Shown here one piece after another: positions 23,833 through 35,455 of a DNA stretch of 64,000 bases (within the stretch, counting starts at the first letter, position 1; each line of letters opens with the position of its first letter). The notes beneath the pieces are model-generated. The model was given only the letters and a program-made list of their open reading frames with translations. It searched no databases and was not told where the DNA came from. Where the stretch lies: the NCBI GenBank assembly GCA_000708835.1, contig DF237076.1, positions 1 through 64,000 of the forward strand. The letters run 5' to 3'. A program made the position numbers and the translations under genes. Source of the DNA: Klebsormidium nitens (Eukaryota; Streptophyta; Klebsormidiophyceae; Klebsormidiales; Klebsormidiaceae).

Positions 23833-26800
23833 TTACATGATATCCGGGCAAGCACTCCAATCCCGTCTCTCGCGCGCCTTCCAGTACTCCCCATTGAAGA
23901 CCCATGCCGCCTGCCCTTCGTCCTTCGCCGTCTTGACGTTCACTTCTCCCGGAACGGCCTGCACGTCAGAAGGTGGCGTCAGGATGCGGAGAATCTTCAG
24001 TGAGTTTGAAGCGGAACCTTCAAACGGTTCGACCAGAGTAGCTTGTAAATCAGACTTTGTTTAATGCTTTAGCCACGGAAGTTGCTTCAATAGGCTGGAT
24101 AGGACCCTCCTCTCGGTGCTATTGCAGCAAGACCGACTGAACTGACAAGAGAGGGCTTTAGATGAACGGCATTCTTCTGCGATTAAACAGACCCGTGTGA
24201 CTGTTGCCGCACTTTTCGGATCATTCTAACGCGGTTGCTTTTTAGAACACCGCAGTTCCCAATTCCGATCAAAATGTGAGAGAAGGAACGACAAGGCCGT
24301 CTTCAAGGCCATACCTGCGGCTGCCAGTCGATAAGAGCACCACTTTCAGGAGCTTAAGGCTTTAACACGAGATCCGGCCTAAGGGCGGCATCCAGCGCCG
24401 CTTGCGTAGCCGGTTCGGCTGCTGCGGTTCCTTTTCATTCACGTATCCAAACGTTCTCATATGTGAACCCCCAGGAAGAAAAGCAGACGGCCAAGGCCCA
24501 AAAAACATCACAAACGGGCTCTAAACGAAACGCAGAAACCTGCAAATTCCTGCGGTACAGTCAACTTCTGCGCACCTGGGTGAACCAGCGGCCCTGCCAC
24601 TCTTTGCCCTCCGCCTTGAGCTCCTTGCGCGTGGCGCGCTGCTTCTCCTCGAGGCGCGCCTTCTCCTCGTTAGACCGATCGTGCTCGCCATCCTCCAGTG
24701 CGCGCTGGTCCGGCCGCAGCCGCGAGTCTGTCGGGGGGAGCTCCAGCGCCAGCTGGGGAGTGATCTCTGCAAAGGACAAGGTTGGAAGATTCACACAGAG
24801 GGGCAACATCCGAGAAGGTGCGCGCTCACCAAGGGCGTCAGCAAAAGACAGCACATCTGAGAAAGTGCGCGCGTCCAAGCGCGTCAGCAAAAGACAACCT
24901 TTTCCTAGTTAGGGCTCTCTTTACTATCCGCCAAGTTTGCTAATTCGGGTCCCAAAGACTGTCCGACCGACACTGTCTTGCACGCGGACTTTTCAGGACG
25001 CGACACGGCCAAGCCGTTTTTGATGACGAGACTCTCGCGAGCAGACTTCGAAGACCTGACGCAAAGCAGGTGCAGCAAGGCAATCTCACCGTTGAGCGTG
25101 ATCGCAAACTGGGTCATGCCGTACTGCGAGAACGAGTCTTCGACGGGCGGGTTCGCTTTCCAGACTTGGAACGGCCGCACGAGGCCCTCTGGTTTCCCGG
25201 GCTCGGGCGTCGCGTACATGTCGCGCATGAAGCTGCCCGTCAGCGTCCACTGCAACTCCCCGCGGGCGTTGTACACCTGCGCCGGGGGGCTTAAAGTCGC
25301 TCCTCTAGTTGTCTCTCCATCAACTCTGCTTGAATGGCTGGGTGACTCTCGCAGCCTCATTAGTTGAGCAGATGAGCAGAGACAAACGCTCAACCTGAGG
25401 ATTTGGACTTGGTCCCTTTTCGGAAGTGGGGAACTCAATTACGATACGATAATCACAGATGAAAACAATTTGAGGCCACCGCCGAGATGCGCAGAAAGGA
25501 TGATTCTTGGATCAATCAGAGACACGCGGATTCCACCCCGGGAAGAGCAGCGACTTCCGTTGTGGGGACGCACCTTTCCGGAGATGGCGCTGTCCTCCTT
25601 GCCGCTGGGCTTGAGGAACTTGGTGCGCGACGTGTCGCCCGTGCTCAAGTTCTTGACCACCAGCTCGCCGTGCTGGTCCAGCCACATCTTTCCAATGAGC
25701 ACGTTGTGCACGCCGGTCGCGACCTTGTTCCACACGTAGTGGTCCCCGTGCTTGGGAAATTTGGTTTGCACTAACCCGAGCGGAACCACCTCCAGGAACT
25801 GCCCCCAGAACTTGCTCGAGATCTCAATCTCGCCCTCGCAGGTGTAGGCGCCGTCGGTGGTGGACACGTGGACAGCCGTGATGGGCGGGTGGTGCACGAC
25901 CTGCGGTTGGGAGGTGGCTTCGGAAGTTGATTTAGGTGTTCACTTTTGCGACAAGAATGATATCAACGACGGCTTGAAGGGGTGTCTCTTCGTGATGGCG
26001 ATGGCCAGGGTGGGCAGAGGCTAAAGAACAGTGCTCAAAGGGGCAAGAGTAGACACTGGAAGTTTTGAACCACAACGGACCTGAAATCGTAAGAACTGCC
26101 TCTTTGTCTGGACGACGCAATCTGATCACCATCACAGCACGTCTCAGCAAGATCTACTGCCTAAGACCGTCTTAACCTGACAATCCGGACAAACCACAGT
26201 CAACGTCAGCTTAATGTCCCAGTCTACTTCCTCTTTGAAAGCATCGGTACGACTTTCAAACGACAGTTCTTGCGAAATGCCCCCGCTGCCCACCTGTTCG
26301 GCGATCAGGCGGGTGCGCCCATCGGCTGACTGCCACTCAAAGGTCTCCCCAAGGAGGGGGTTGAAGGGCTTGGACACGCGGTTGAGGGTTCCCTCGTAGG
26401 CTGTCACGGCAAACGCAGTCACGTACAACAGGCGGTCGACTGAGGATTCGCAGGCGTTGCCTTTGTCCAGCAAATCTCTGCGAGCCACGAGGCAAGCTAA
26501 GTACGTCAGCAGAAGCGCTGGGACTGGCAATCAGCGTGACTGCTGGACGTAAAGGGGGAGGGTGGTATACGACTAAGAAAGAAAGCAGTCGGAGTGAGCC
26601 TCGTCTCCACGACGCCCAGAAAGCCACAATGAATCCATTTGAACGTCAGCCGTACGGAAGAATAAAGGGAAGGAAACAGTACTTTGGGCTGTCGACAGAC
26701 GTTCAGTTAGCAAAACAAGATGAAAGAGCAGGAGTGGCCAGCGCAACTGCGCAGGCAACAGGCCGGGAGTATACTTCCAAGTTTGTCAAAGTTCCATGGT

Positions 26801-29800
26801 CAAAAGAAACTGCTTTCCGCAGCCCCACCTGTATTGCAGCTCCTCCGCAGTCCTCTGCAGTCCAGACAGCGGCTCGTTGATGGTTGCGGGCATGCTGATG
26901 CGAGTCAGGTCCTTGCCGATGGCGTCCTTCAGCATTTTCCACACGTTGATGCCCCGGTGCAACGGCCGGGCCGCAGGGAGCCTGAGACCAAACATAGGCA
27001 CCACTTGTGAGAACAGAGAATAAGCACGAAATGCAAACATAAACCCTATATGCAGACCTTTTGGAACCTCCAGAAAGATTGCACAAGTCGAACTGACCAA
27101 TTAGAGCAAATGTGTGCACAAACCACCAAACCGATACGGAGCTTCTTGATTGCGGCAGGCTCTCAACGAACCTCGACCTTCCCTCACTTGGCGCAACCAA
27201 AGACAAGTACTTCCCCGCTGTCGGAGAGAAACCTATTCCATCCGACCTCAATCTCCAGGTTCCAGATGTCAGTCCCCGGAACCCAAACGTCCCAGTTCCT
27301 ACCTCTTCCTGGGCACATAGCTGTACGGGCCCTCCTTCTCCTCCTCTGCGTCGGAGCTGCCATCGTCGGGCGGCTCATTGCCGATGTCGTCCGGACCGCC
27401 GTCCACGATATCCTCGTTGGCATTGCGTATCAGGTAGTCGCGCTGGTTGAGCACCTCGAGCGCCTCGAAGTACCGCTGCGAATAGGGAGGAAGGATTCAG
27501 GACTTTGTACATTAAGGTATACATCCAAGGCGCGGACTTGCAGAAAAGGGCATGCCGCTATCTCGCCATAGATTGTGACACAAATGCGAGCTCATGAAGC
27601 AAAGTGTTCCCCTCAAGTAGGTTGCAACCTTAGTAATCCCACCCTTAGCAGCTGCATGAGTTCGACACGGCCTCTTTATCAAAGTTTGTCGAAATGAGTA
27701 CGTTGACACCTGGTCAAAAGATGCAAGATGCAAGCTGATTCTGCGATCTGCGTGTGCGTCTTCTCCAAGGTTTGTTCATGTGTTGCCTTCTTACCTCTTC
27801 GCCGTCTGGAGCTGTTAGATTACCATCGTCTTCGCTGAAAGCCCCTTCATCGGAAGACAAGTCCCCTTCCTCCCCCTCCGTGTGTACAAGGAACTCCGTG
27901 GAACTCTGTACGATGACAAAGCCAAGTGAGATCTCAGAGCTGGAGGTCAAAACGTGGTTCGAGAGCGGTTCCTTTCCCTTCTTTCTTCCTGCCTAAGACA
28001 AACGTTCACATTTTGAACCTTTCTATTCCGTGTATACAAATACTACTGCGGGCAAAGTCCAATGTTGACGAGGGAATGTGCCTCCGTTGTCCCTGCTCAA
28101 TAAGGAACTCAACAGCTCCTCTAAATAAGACTCTTTACAGCAGCTGTCTCCTTGAGATTGATTGTGAAGTACGTTATCAGCATCTTGCCAAAAAAGGATA
28201 CTACAAAAGGTACTACCAAAGTAGAACCTTCGACGTTTCTACCAGTCCGTCTTAGCCAAGTGCCTTCAGGCAGGTGGACCCTTCCAGAGAATGTTTGCCG
28301 CGTAGCTATCTGGGACTCGAATATCGCGCGTGCCCGATCTATCAGTAATCAGGAGACCTTTTGTAATTGATCTGCTCTGTGAAAGTCTCCTCAGCAACGC
28401 TTTCTAAGTTGCAAAGCAACTAGGTACCTAGTGGGACAATTTGAGACCCTGAGCCTGCACTCAAATGCTCCTCAGTGCTTCGTGTTACGAACTGAGAACC
28501 CAACGGTGTCGCAATCCTAAACAGACGGACATAGGGAAGATACTGAGGTCACAAGAAAGTCGCAAAGGGTGTTGCAAAACCATAAGCTAGGTACCTTACC
28601 TTATGCGGGATGCCCAGCTTGGCCCTGAGCTTGTGCACCTCACTGCGCATCTTCGGCAGCTGCGCAACCGACTTGAGCAGCACCACATTCTCCGCCTCTA
28701 GTTCCATCACCCGAATCACCTCCTCCCTCAGAATCTCCTCATACGAGACCTGCAGCCTCTGCCAAGTCCTCTGCAGTGGTGTGAACTGGCCCCCGACAGG
28801 CAGCCCAGTGCCCATTCCCACCGGCACGCTTGCCCCTTCCTGCGCTTGCTGCGACTCAACCAAGACTGCGGTGGTAGCGTCCTCAAGAGCATCCGGTTTT
28901 GCGGTCCGGAACCGCTCGAGCTCAGGTTCTGCATTGCTGGGAGGCCTTGTCTCCGAAGGACCTGCCTGCGCGCCCTCCTCGTGGATCTCAGCACTCAGCC
29001 GCGAGGGGGCCTTCCGCGAGAACGCCTCGCTGTCAGAGAGCGCGTCCTTATGCAGCGGGGATTTAGTCGCCGTCTTGGACCGCCCGTTTGCCTCTACAGC
29101 AGGTTTTGCAGCCAAACCTGCGCCGTTGCCCCTGCTGGACGATGCCTTGGAAGAGGCCCCAATGCTGCCGCTGAGGTCACGGAAACTCCCACCAACGTCA
29201 TCGCCCTCGTCAGCGCTGACGTCGCCACTCCTGCGCAGGCTCGCCTTCTCTCCTGCCCACCCGAAAAAGCGCGCGCTCCTCCCCAGGCCCCCCCCCCGAC
29301 TGGGGCTTGTGGATAAGGAGCCAGAGCCCCCCCTGCTGAGGGGTTCGTGGTTCTGCGAGTCTAGGCTTCTCAGCGAGGACTGCGAGTTGTTCTCCGGCCT
29401 TAGCGCCTTCAGGGAGCGATCCAAAGAGCTGAAGGAGCTGGGGTCTGTGAACTGTGACACAACCGGGGCTGTGTCGGATGAGAGCGAGAGGCTGCTGGCG
29501 GCCCCCAGGAAGACTTGCTGGAAAGAGTGAATCTGGTTCACAAAGGCTGCGGACAGAAATGACGATTAAAACGATTAGATAGGTGGAAGGGCGATTCGTC
29601 AACAAGAGGAGGAACACGACCAACACGAGACCTGTACTTGATACTGCTGGTCATTCACCCCAGCCCCAAAGGCCCTAGTAATTTAGGGCTCAGTGTGAGA
29701 AACACTTGCCAACTACCACTAACAATTTTCCGGAGATCATGTTTAAAAGCAACAGTACTGAGCCACCTCAAATGGCACACTCGCACCTCAGAAACTCACG

Positions 29801-31702
29801 AGATAGTGCAGAGGTTTTACAGAGCTCTGGGATGTCAAGCTGACCTTGTTTTTCAGGTTCGAGGCCTTGTAGCCTCTCCAACATACGAGAAGTCAGCTCC
29901 CGCTCTCTTTCCTGCCATTCTGCAGTCTTCTCCTGCAAGACAAGTGGGACTCGATACTTACAACCTCACTATTTCATTATACTGTCTCCTTTCAGCAGAT
30001 GGATGTGCCCGTCATGTAATGTCAATCCAGTCAAGGAGCGCAGAAGATTTCAACAAGAAGCGTCATTTGACGCAACAAGAGTCGTACAAGTCACAGCGCA
30101 TGGGGCACCGGCAATGTTGTCTTCAAAGTCGTGACTGCAGAATGCGTACCTGGATGTCTCTCTCCGTGATCAACTTGGGGACCTTCTGTGTTCCCCTGGC
30201 TGCCCTCTCCTTGATTTCCTTCAGCTGCTGAATGGACTCAAGGAGGTGGTCCACCCATTGCTGCATTTGCAGTAGGGGAGAGAAGCTAAGAACCTTGAGA
30301 GAGAGTCAGGCACTCCTTCAAGCAAGGAAGGACTGCGAGCAATGAGCGAAGTGTCAAAGACGCACAGCATTCGAGGCTTCAACCAACCAAAGATGCAGAG
30401 GTACGATACAATGAAGTACCGCATAGCTTCCACAAGCGACCAGCTTCAGAAATGTCTTGAAGACTTTTCTATAATAACCTTCTCAAAGATACCGTGATGA
30501 AGGTCAATCAATTCCCGATGATGCATCTGCCGCATTTTAGGATATGGCCTCCTCACATCACGGAACTCTCGGGAGATGGTCCGGAAGTGCCGCATCCCTG
30601 CCTTGGTGACGACCATGAAGTGGCGCTCCTTCTCCAGCCGGATGATGGAAGCATCCTGCGTAAACAGAAAGGAATTTGCATTAGGATCTTCTGGATTCTG
30701 TTCAAGCTACCTTCTGCTGGTTTCGGAGCTGCGTCTAAGAGGAGGACCATCCGGTTAGAAGTGGTTGGCTTCAAGTAAAAAGAAAATTCCTTTGGGGGAG
30801 CATGTGAAAGAAAACCCTAAAACCAAAGAAACCAATCAGGTTAGAGTCAGCTGCTCTGATCAAAAGCACGAGACCAAGGATTCCTACCTGGAGATCGATA
30901 GTGCCGACGCTCCTGTTGTCATCATTGCGGTGATAGAGAAGCACTCCTGGGGTCCGTGCTACACACAAACGACGTCTCCACCTGGGAGTAAGTGAAAGAC
31001 CTGTGGTCAATCACCATCCAGATTCAATCCTGTGCACTTAATGGTGCACATCGCCCACAAAACGACCAGAAAATGTTTCAAAGTCTCGCTCAACAACCTT
31101 GAAAATTTTAAAAACAGGCCCGAGGGCTAGCACACTGACAGCGTTGGAGCAAACGGTTGAGCTCTGACCACAAACAATTGGCCAACATCTTAAAGATGGT
31201 GTTTCCTGAAGCTGCACTGCAGTTGCTCCTTCAGATCTTTTTGAACAATTTCTACCCTGTCGAAATCTCCTCGTCGCTTTGAGAACTCACCTCTTCCAGT
31301 GGCCCACCCACATCAACAGGAAGCCCTCTGGCGGCTGGCCAGTCTCCTCAATGCTATCCGTGTTATTCTTGTAGTACCTGCCAAAGCACCATAAGAGATC
31401 CAACTTCACAACATCATTTCGGATTCATTCACAGCAATACAATCTCACAACCGGTAATTCACACCTACAAGCTCACAGACTGGACTTGCATGAACAACTC
31501 AAGCTCCAGATGCAACCTAAAAGCCATGAGTTCCTTACCTGCGCGGATCGTACACCTTCCGCTTTCTAATTCGCTCTGGACTGTGGCTGTCCTCGGCCGG
31601 TAGTGAGTTTGACCTCCTGTGACGGTGCTTCTTTGCCTTCCGCACCAATGCAGAGACTTGCTCTCTAGGCTTTGCCAGCAGGGACGGAAGGGGAGAGTCC
31701 AT
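23833..31702 (-). CDS. Oxysterol-binding-protein-related protein (PH + ORD lipid-transfer protein)
   Basis: Fifteen exons close in phase: 31702-31539, 31377-31291, 30981-30888, 30655-30557, 30260-30150, 29932-29845, 29546-28600, 27905-27795, 27475-27303, 26981-26829, 26477-26294, 25900-25574, 25276-25090, 24766-24576 and 23958-23833. This gives 1013 residues. Such proteins move sterol or phosphoinositide between membranes at contact sites. A basic start (RKAKKHRHRRSNSLP) is followed by a PH domain (~residues 70-160: FLLMWVGHWKRWRRR, GVLLYHRNDD, SVGTIDLQ, ending FRDQWVDHLLES), a coiled coil, a ~315-residue Ser-rich linker in exon 7, then the ORD (~625-1010). ORD landmarks are IGKDLTRI, NEPLSGLQR, KPFNPLLGETFEW, LPPTDSRLRPDQR and FNGEYWKARE. 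The signature EQVSHHPP reads EQVVHHPP. No membrane span or FFAT motif is obvious. Confidence 0.95.
24806..24897. repeat. Two tandem copies, 47 bp period, in ORP intron
   Basis: 24806-24852 and 24853-24897 are near-identical units sharing GCGTCAGCAAAAGACA and a CGAGAA/TGAGAA-GTGCGCG block. They lie in the intron between the exons starting at 25276 and 24766 of the ORP gene. Confidence 0.8.
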
Positions 31703-32949
31703 CTTGTATGCTTCCGGGCAACTTGAAGTGGAGCTTTAGGACCTACTTGCAAGTAGCACAACAATAACTTAACTTGCCTTCCCTGAACTCTACAGGAAAC
31801 CTTCCTCAAGCAGTTGTGTCCTCAAGAAAAGAAAGTCGAGCGAGAGGGACAACTCCGGTAGCACATGTACATGTATCAATTAGGCAATCGGACAAAATCA
31901 ATGCACCCATACCAATTGACACTAACTCAATGTGAACGAGCACTGCTTTAATGCGCACGGCCCATTCACAATTGTGCATCTCAACCTTGATTCTGCAATT
32001 GCTTCAATGGTTGAAGGCTGCGAGGCGAAGAAGAGAACCCTTTGATCCAACTACACTCGATCTCCAGAGAGGCACAACCCGCATACTGCCCTCAATCTGC
32101 CAATTCAAAATCGCCATGAGCTCTTTTCTTCTGCGCTAAAATTGGCCCAGAAGCAATGCGGGAGCGACAATGCCCATGCCAGCTTGTCACCAAACATGAA
32201 CTTCGGAAGGGCCAGCCTGGGCTGTGCCATGATTTTCGAACGATCTGGGGCCATCGCAGAGGCTGGATTCAAGAACGCAAGCGGGTTTTGCGGTAATGAG
32301 TCAGAGAAGAGGGGCTGAAAATGCTGAAGATGTTCGTTGGCAGGATCTGCACAGAGATTCAGCTTGATACGGTTTCGCAGATAGGTAGCAAGATTCCAAT
32401 CAGCACTGGCGAAGGATTTGCAACCATATGCCATTATGTTGTCAGCAGCATACGAGGCCCCACTAAAGGCATACGATTCTGAACAGCCGGAAAATTTAAT
32501 TAGTCGTTGCGCGAGTCTGTACCTTTAAAAGCCGGTTGTCTGTCTTCAAATGCAAGTCAAAACGAATGAAATGCGGCTGCTAGTGTCAATATCCTGTCCT
32601 TGAGGTTATAACTTCTTACGCACTTCCGAGGAGATATTATTGAAGTTTTGGGGCCATATGCCGCTAACTAACCTGCTTCACTTGTAGGAGTTCGTGGAGC
32701 CGGGACAGACCCCCGGTTGACCTGTGGTTCCCCGAGCAAAAATGCTTGCACGGCCTGCCGCCTGTCACCCCCTAATATTACCCCGGCCTGCTGCCCGGCC
32801 ATCTAGGACGGCGGGGCTTGAGTTTCCGCGGGTCCCCAAGCCTGTTGGGCGCGGCCGAATTGCTGCGCGCGCGACGGCGACCGGCCCGGGCCCACTGCAC
32901 TCCCAATGTCGCATGCGGGCAGCAAGGGGCACATAGCTGCCGAAACTTT
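31703..32949. other. Intergenic upstream of the ORP gene
   Basis: This should contain the ORP promoter. A minus-strand ORF at 32105-32434 (109 codons) has no recognisable motif. 32700-32930 is GC-rich with many CCGG/GCCCGG steps and ends at the flank of the adjacent inverted-repeat element. Confidence 0.45.
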
Positions 32950-33606
32950 AACACTAGGACCGTAGCTAAGTGTGACCATATGGTAACGCTTATTTTTTTC
33001 AGAAGTTACGCAAAAACCCTATGAAGACACTGGATATAAGTGCTCACATTACTCCTGGTTATTCTAGGGGTTATGGTTGAAAAAGTAAGTGTGATAGGCA
33101 GGTTGAACTCCAAGGCCAAGTGCTTGCTGCCAGCACATTTCAATAAGAGGTCCCAAAACCCTAATATGAGGGGAAATAAGCGTGACCATATGGTAACGCT
33201 TAGGAAAAGCGGTGGTTTTCATACCAAACCTACACGGAAACTTTTCAACCTTGTCAGGGGCCCTTATTGGGTCATGTTCAAGTTCTCTAAAACTTGAAAC
33301 CTCCAAAAACCTCTGTGACGTCATCAGCCCAAGTTGCTAACAATGGTCAAACAGGAGACGTCAGGCTGGGGACAAATTTGAGGCAAAAAACCCCTGTGAA
33401 ACCCATGTTAGAATGACGTCAGCTGGTTCCTTTTGACCAATGTCGTTCCTGGGTATGGTTAGGGGATACCTTAGGGTCAATGTTGACCAGCCATAGTCCA
33501 AGGGTTTGGGTTTTTGTATAAACCCACAGGGTTTTACCCAGTCAATACTTAAGCGTGACCATATGGTCACGCGTTACCATATGGTCACAGTTACGGTCCT
33601 AGTGTC
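32950..33606. mobile_element. Non-autonomous inverted-repeat DNA transposon
   Basis: The ends are inverted copies. The left end reads AACACTAGGACCGTA then, after a short gap, TGTGACCATATGGTAACGC. The right end, read on the other strand, gives GACACTAGGACCGTA then TGTGACCATATGGTAACGC. The palindromic core CCATATGG recurs at 33185 and twice near 33560-33585, so the subterminal parts carry repeated motifs in both orientations. AACTTT lies directly outside both ends and may be the target-site duplication. No transposase ORF is present in ~657 bp, so it is non-autonomous. The termini begin (A)CACTAG, like CACTA elements, but the flanking repeat is longer than the usual 3 bp. Confidence 0.75.
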
Positions 33607-34105
33607 AACTTTGGCAACTTTCGAAATCGGACACCGGACGGTCGTTGTCCGCAGTCCTTATTTTGGGACGCGGTTGGTACCGGGCCTGCTTTTGCCGGAC
33701 TAAATAATGCTCGGGTTAGCCTGCAAACCACATTAAAATCCTAAGAATAGTGACTTAGCCGTTAGTAGGAACCCTAATCTGAGAGCAGTCACAGGAAAGG
33801 GAGTAACCCTAACAAACCGTCACAGGAAGTGGCGTAACCCTAACACACTATCACTGCTTTGTAGCGCGAGACCCTAAGGTCACTAGGAGTGCCCGGTTGC
33901 TTACCACTCGGACCGTACGGTACTGAGGACGGTACCGGACTCGGCCCGTGAAATGTGGCAGCAAGTTGGAGTGTGGAATCTGGATCCTGCGGACGGTACA
34001 CGATCGAACGGTGACACGCATATGACTGTCCGCAGTCCGACGTCCGATTTCGAAAGTTGACAAAGATTCGGCAGCTTTGGCCGTTTTGCATGCGGGCAGG
34101 CAGGG
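33607..34105. repeat. Older repeat unit: inverted copy of the transposon's flanking sequence
   Basis: The transposon's host sequence (AGCTGCCGAA... left; ...CAACTTTCGAAATCGGAC right) recurs uninterrupted and inverted at 34040-34077. GTCCGCAGTCC occurs in direct orientation at 33648 and 34029. In between, 33788-33818 and 33819-33849 are tandem copies (31 bp period) of GTCACAGGAA...GTAACCCTAAC. This looks like an older dispersed or palindromic repeat into which the transposon jumped. Confidence 0.6.
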
Positions 34106-35455
34106 CCGCAGCCCAATGACTGCTTATATATCAGCTTTTGCCCGAGCTGAGCTTTGAAACCGAGACACCTCACGACATTGTAATTTGTCTGAGGATCGTA
34201 TCCTCCGGGCTTTGACAACGACCGGGATCACGTCTTATAGGATCTAACAATGGTAGATGCCATGATGTTGTCTTTCAATAAGGGTCAAGCCAGTGGTCCA
34301 TTAAAAATTCAAACCGTACTAAGGCAGCTTCCACTGGCAACATGGCATCCTATTATATAGGATCCGACGACTGGCAGCTAGAGCCGGAGTACTAAGATGT
34401 CCGCATGCTTCTACTTTTCTTCGAAGCTGTTGCAGTGCGGTGACACGTTAGTACCATTCAGAAGATTGAAGCAAGTGAGTCGTCAGTCGATCTTTCAACG
34501 ACACACGTTTACGTTTTTGGCGCTTTCTCCCCAGCTTAGGTGTGGACAAACCGGATAGTACGTTGCACTCGATTGGCACAAGGAAAGGGATCAAGCTAGC
34601 TCAGAATGATCACATCAGACATTGCATCTCTTCTTTTCAGGTCGATACAGATGTTAGCACTGCCTACCTCCGATCGAAGCACTGCTTTGGGTGCCAAATC
34701 AAAGACGAAGCTTCAAAGCTCTTCAACCTTCATGATCAAATGTCACATGAAGGTAGATTGCATGAAGCAAGTAGCGAAGCGCATTACGAAGGATCCCGGC
34801 CATTCCTGCTACCACTGTGACCGAGTGTGTGCATCAGTAGTGCTGACGTCTTCTGTTCCACGTTGTCAGCCCCAATTTGTGCACACTACCTAGGCTTCTA
34901 TTCGCCTTCAAGCTCGGAAAGCAATCTAACCCTATCCGCTCTTCTGCTCGCACTAAGAAGCCAAACCAACATCTGATTGCAGAACTGCTAGTCACACAGG
35001 TTCACCGTGGGCAATGACGCCTATCGAAGAATAAGGTGTTTTATTCGAACAAGTTGTCTCCATAAAATATTCTGCTGGAATAAGTTAACGTCCGACTTGA
35101 CAACAAGGGGGGCAGGCCGGGTGTACACGAGATGTAAGCCACAGTGCCCCTAGCCCTGCTGGCCCAACGAAGATCACATCATTATCCCCGACCCGATCCT
35201 CGCTTCAACAGCTGTCCGTGCTTAGACCCACGACCCGCGACCCACGACGGCTGTCTCCATGTTTCATCTTTTCATGTTTTCTCTTCGTTTCCACGTTCAT
35301 CACCGGCCATTTTAAACGCTAACCGGCTGGACATGATCCCCTCTCTAAGAACCGTCCCCTTCCCTTGCGCCGCATTGCCCATTCCTCTTTCCATTCATCC
35401 CTCCGATTACCGTTCACCTAACCGCGCAATCGACAATGGACTCACTACGAGACAT
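34106..35455. other. Intergenic, possible small palindromic element at ~34225-34375
   Basis: 34230-34372 is bounded by imperfect inverted sequences containing TATAGGATC, GATGCCATG and CCAGTGG/CCACTGG. The remainder has only short ORFs. The 3' end of the formamidase-like gene faces in from the right. Confidence 0.4.

Noticed and set aside
28610-29530. 306-codon plus-strand ORF opposite the ORP linker exon
   Set aside because: It is the antisense shadow of the Ser-rich ORP exon; the minus-strand reading joins in phase to ORP exons on both sides.
30479-30556. Longer version of ORP exon 4 ending at a GTTATT donor
   Set aside because: It is also phase-compatible, but the GTGAGG donor at 30556 is stronger and the resulting FRD-QWVDHLLES junction rebuilds the normal PH-domain end.
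32105-32434. 109-codon minus-strand ORF upstream of the ORP gene
   Set aside because: No motif, no splice support and no neighbour context; length is within chance expectation.
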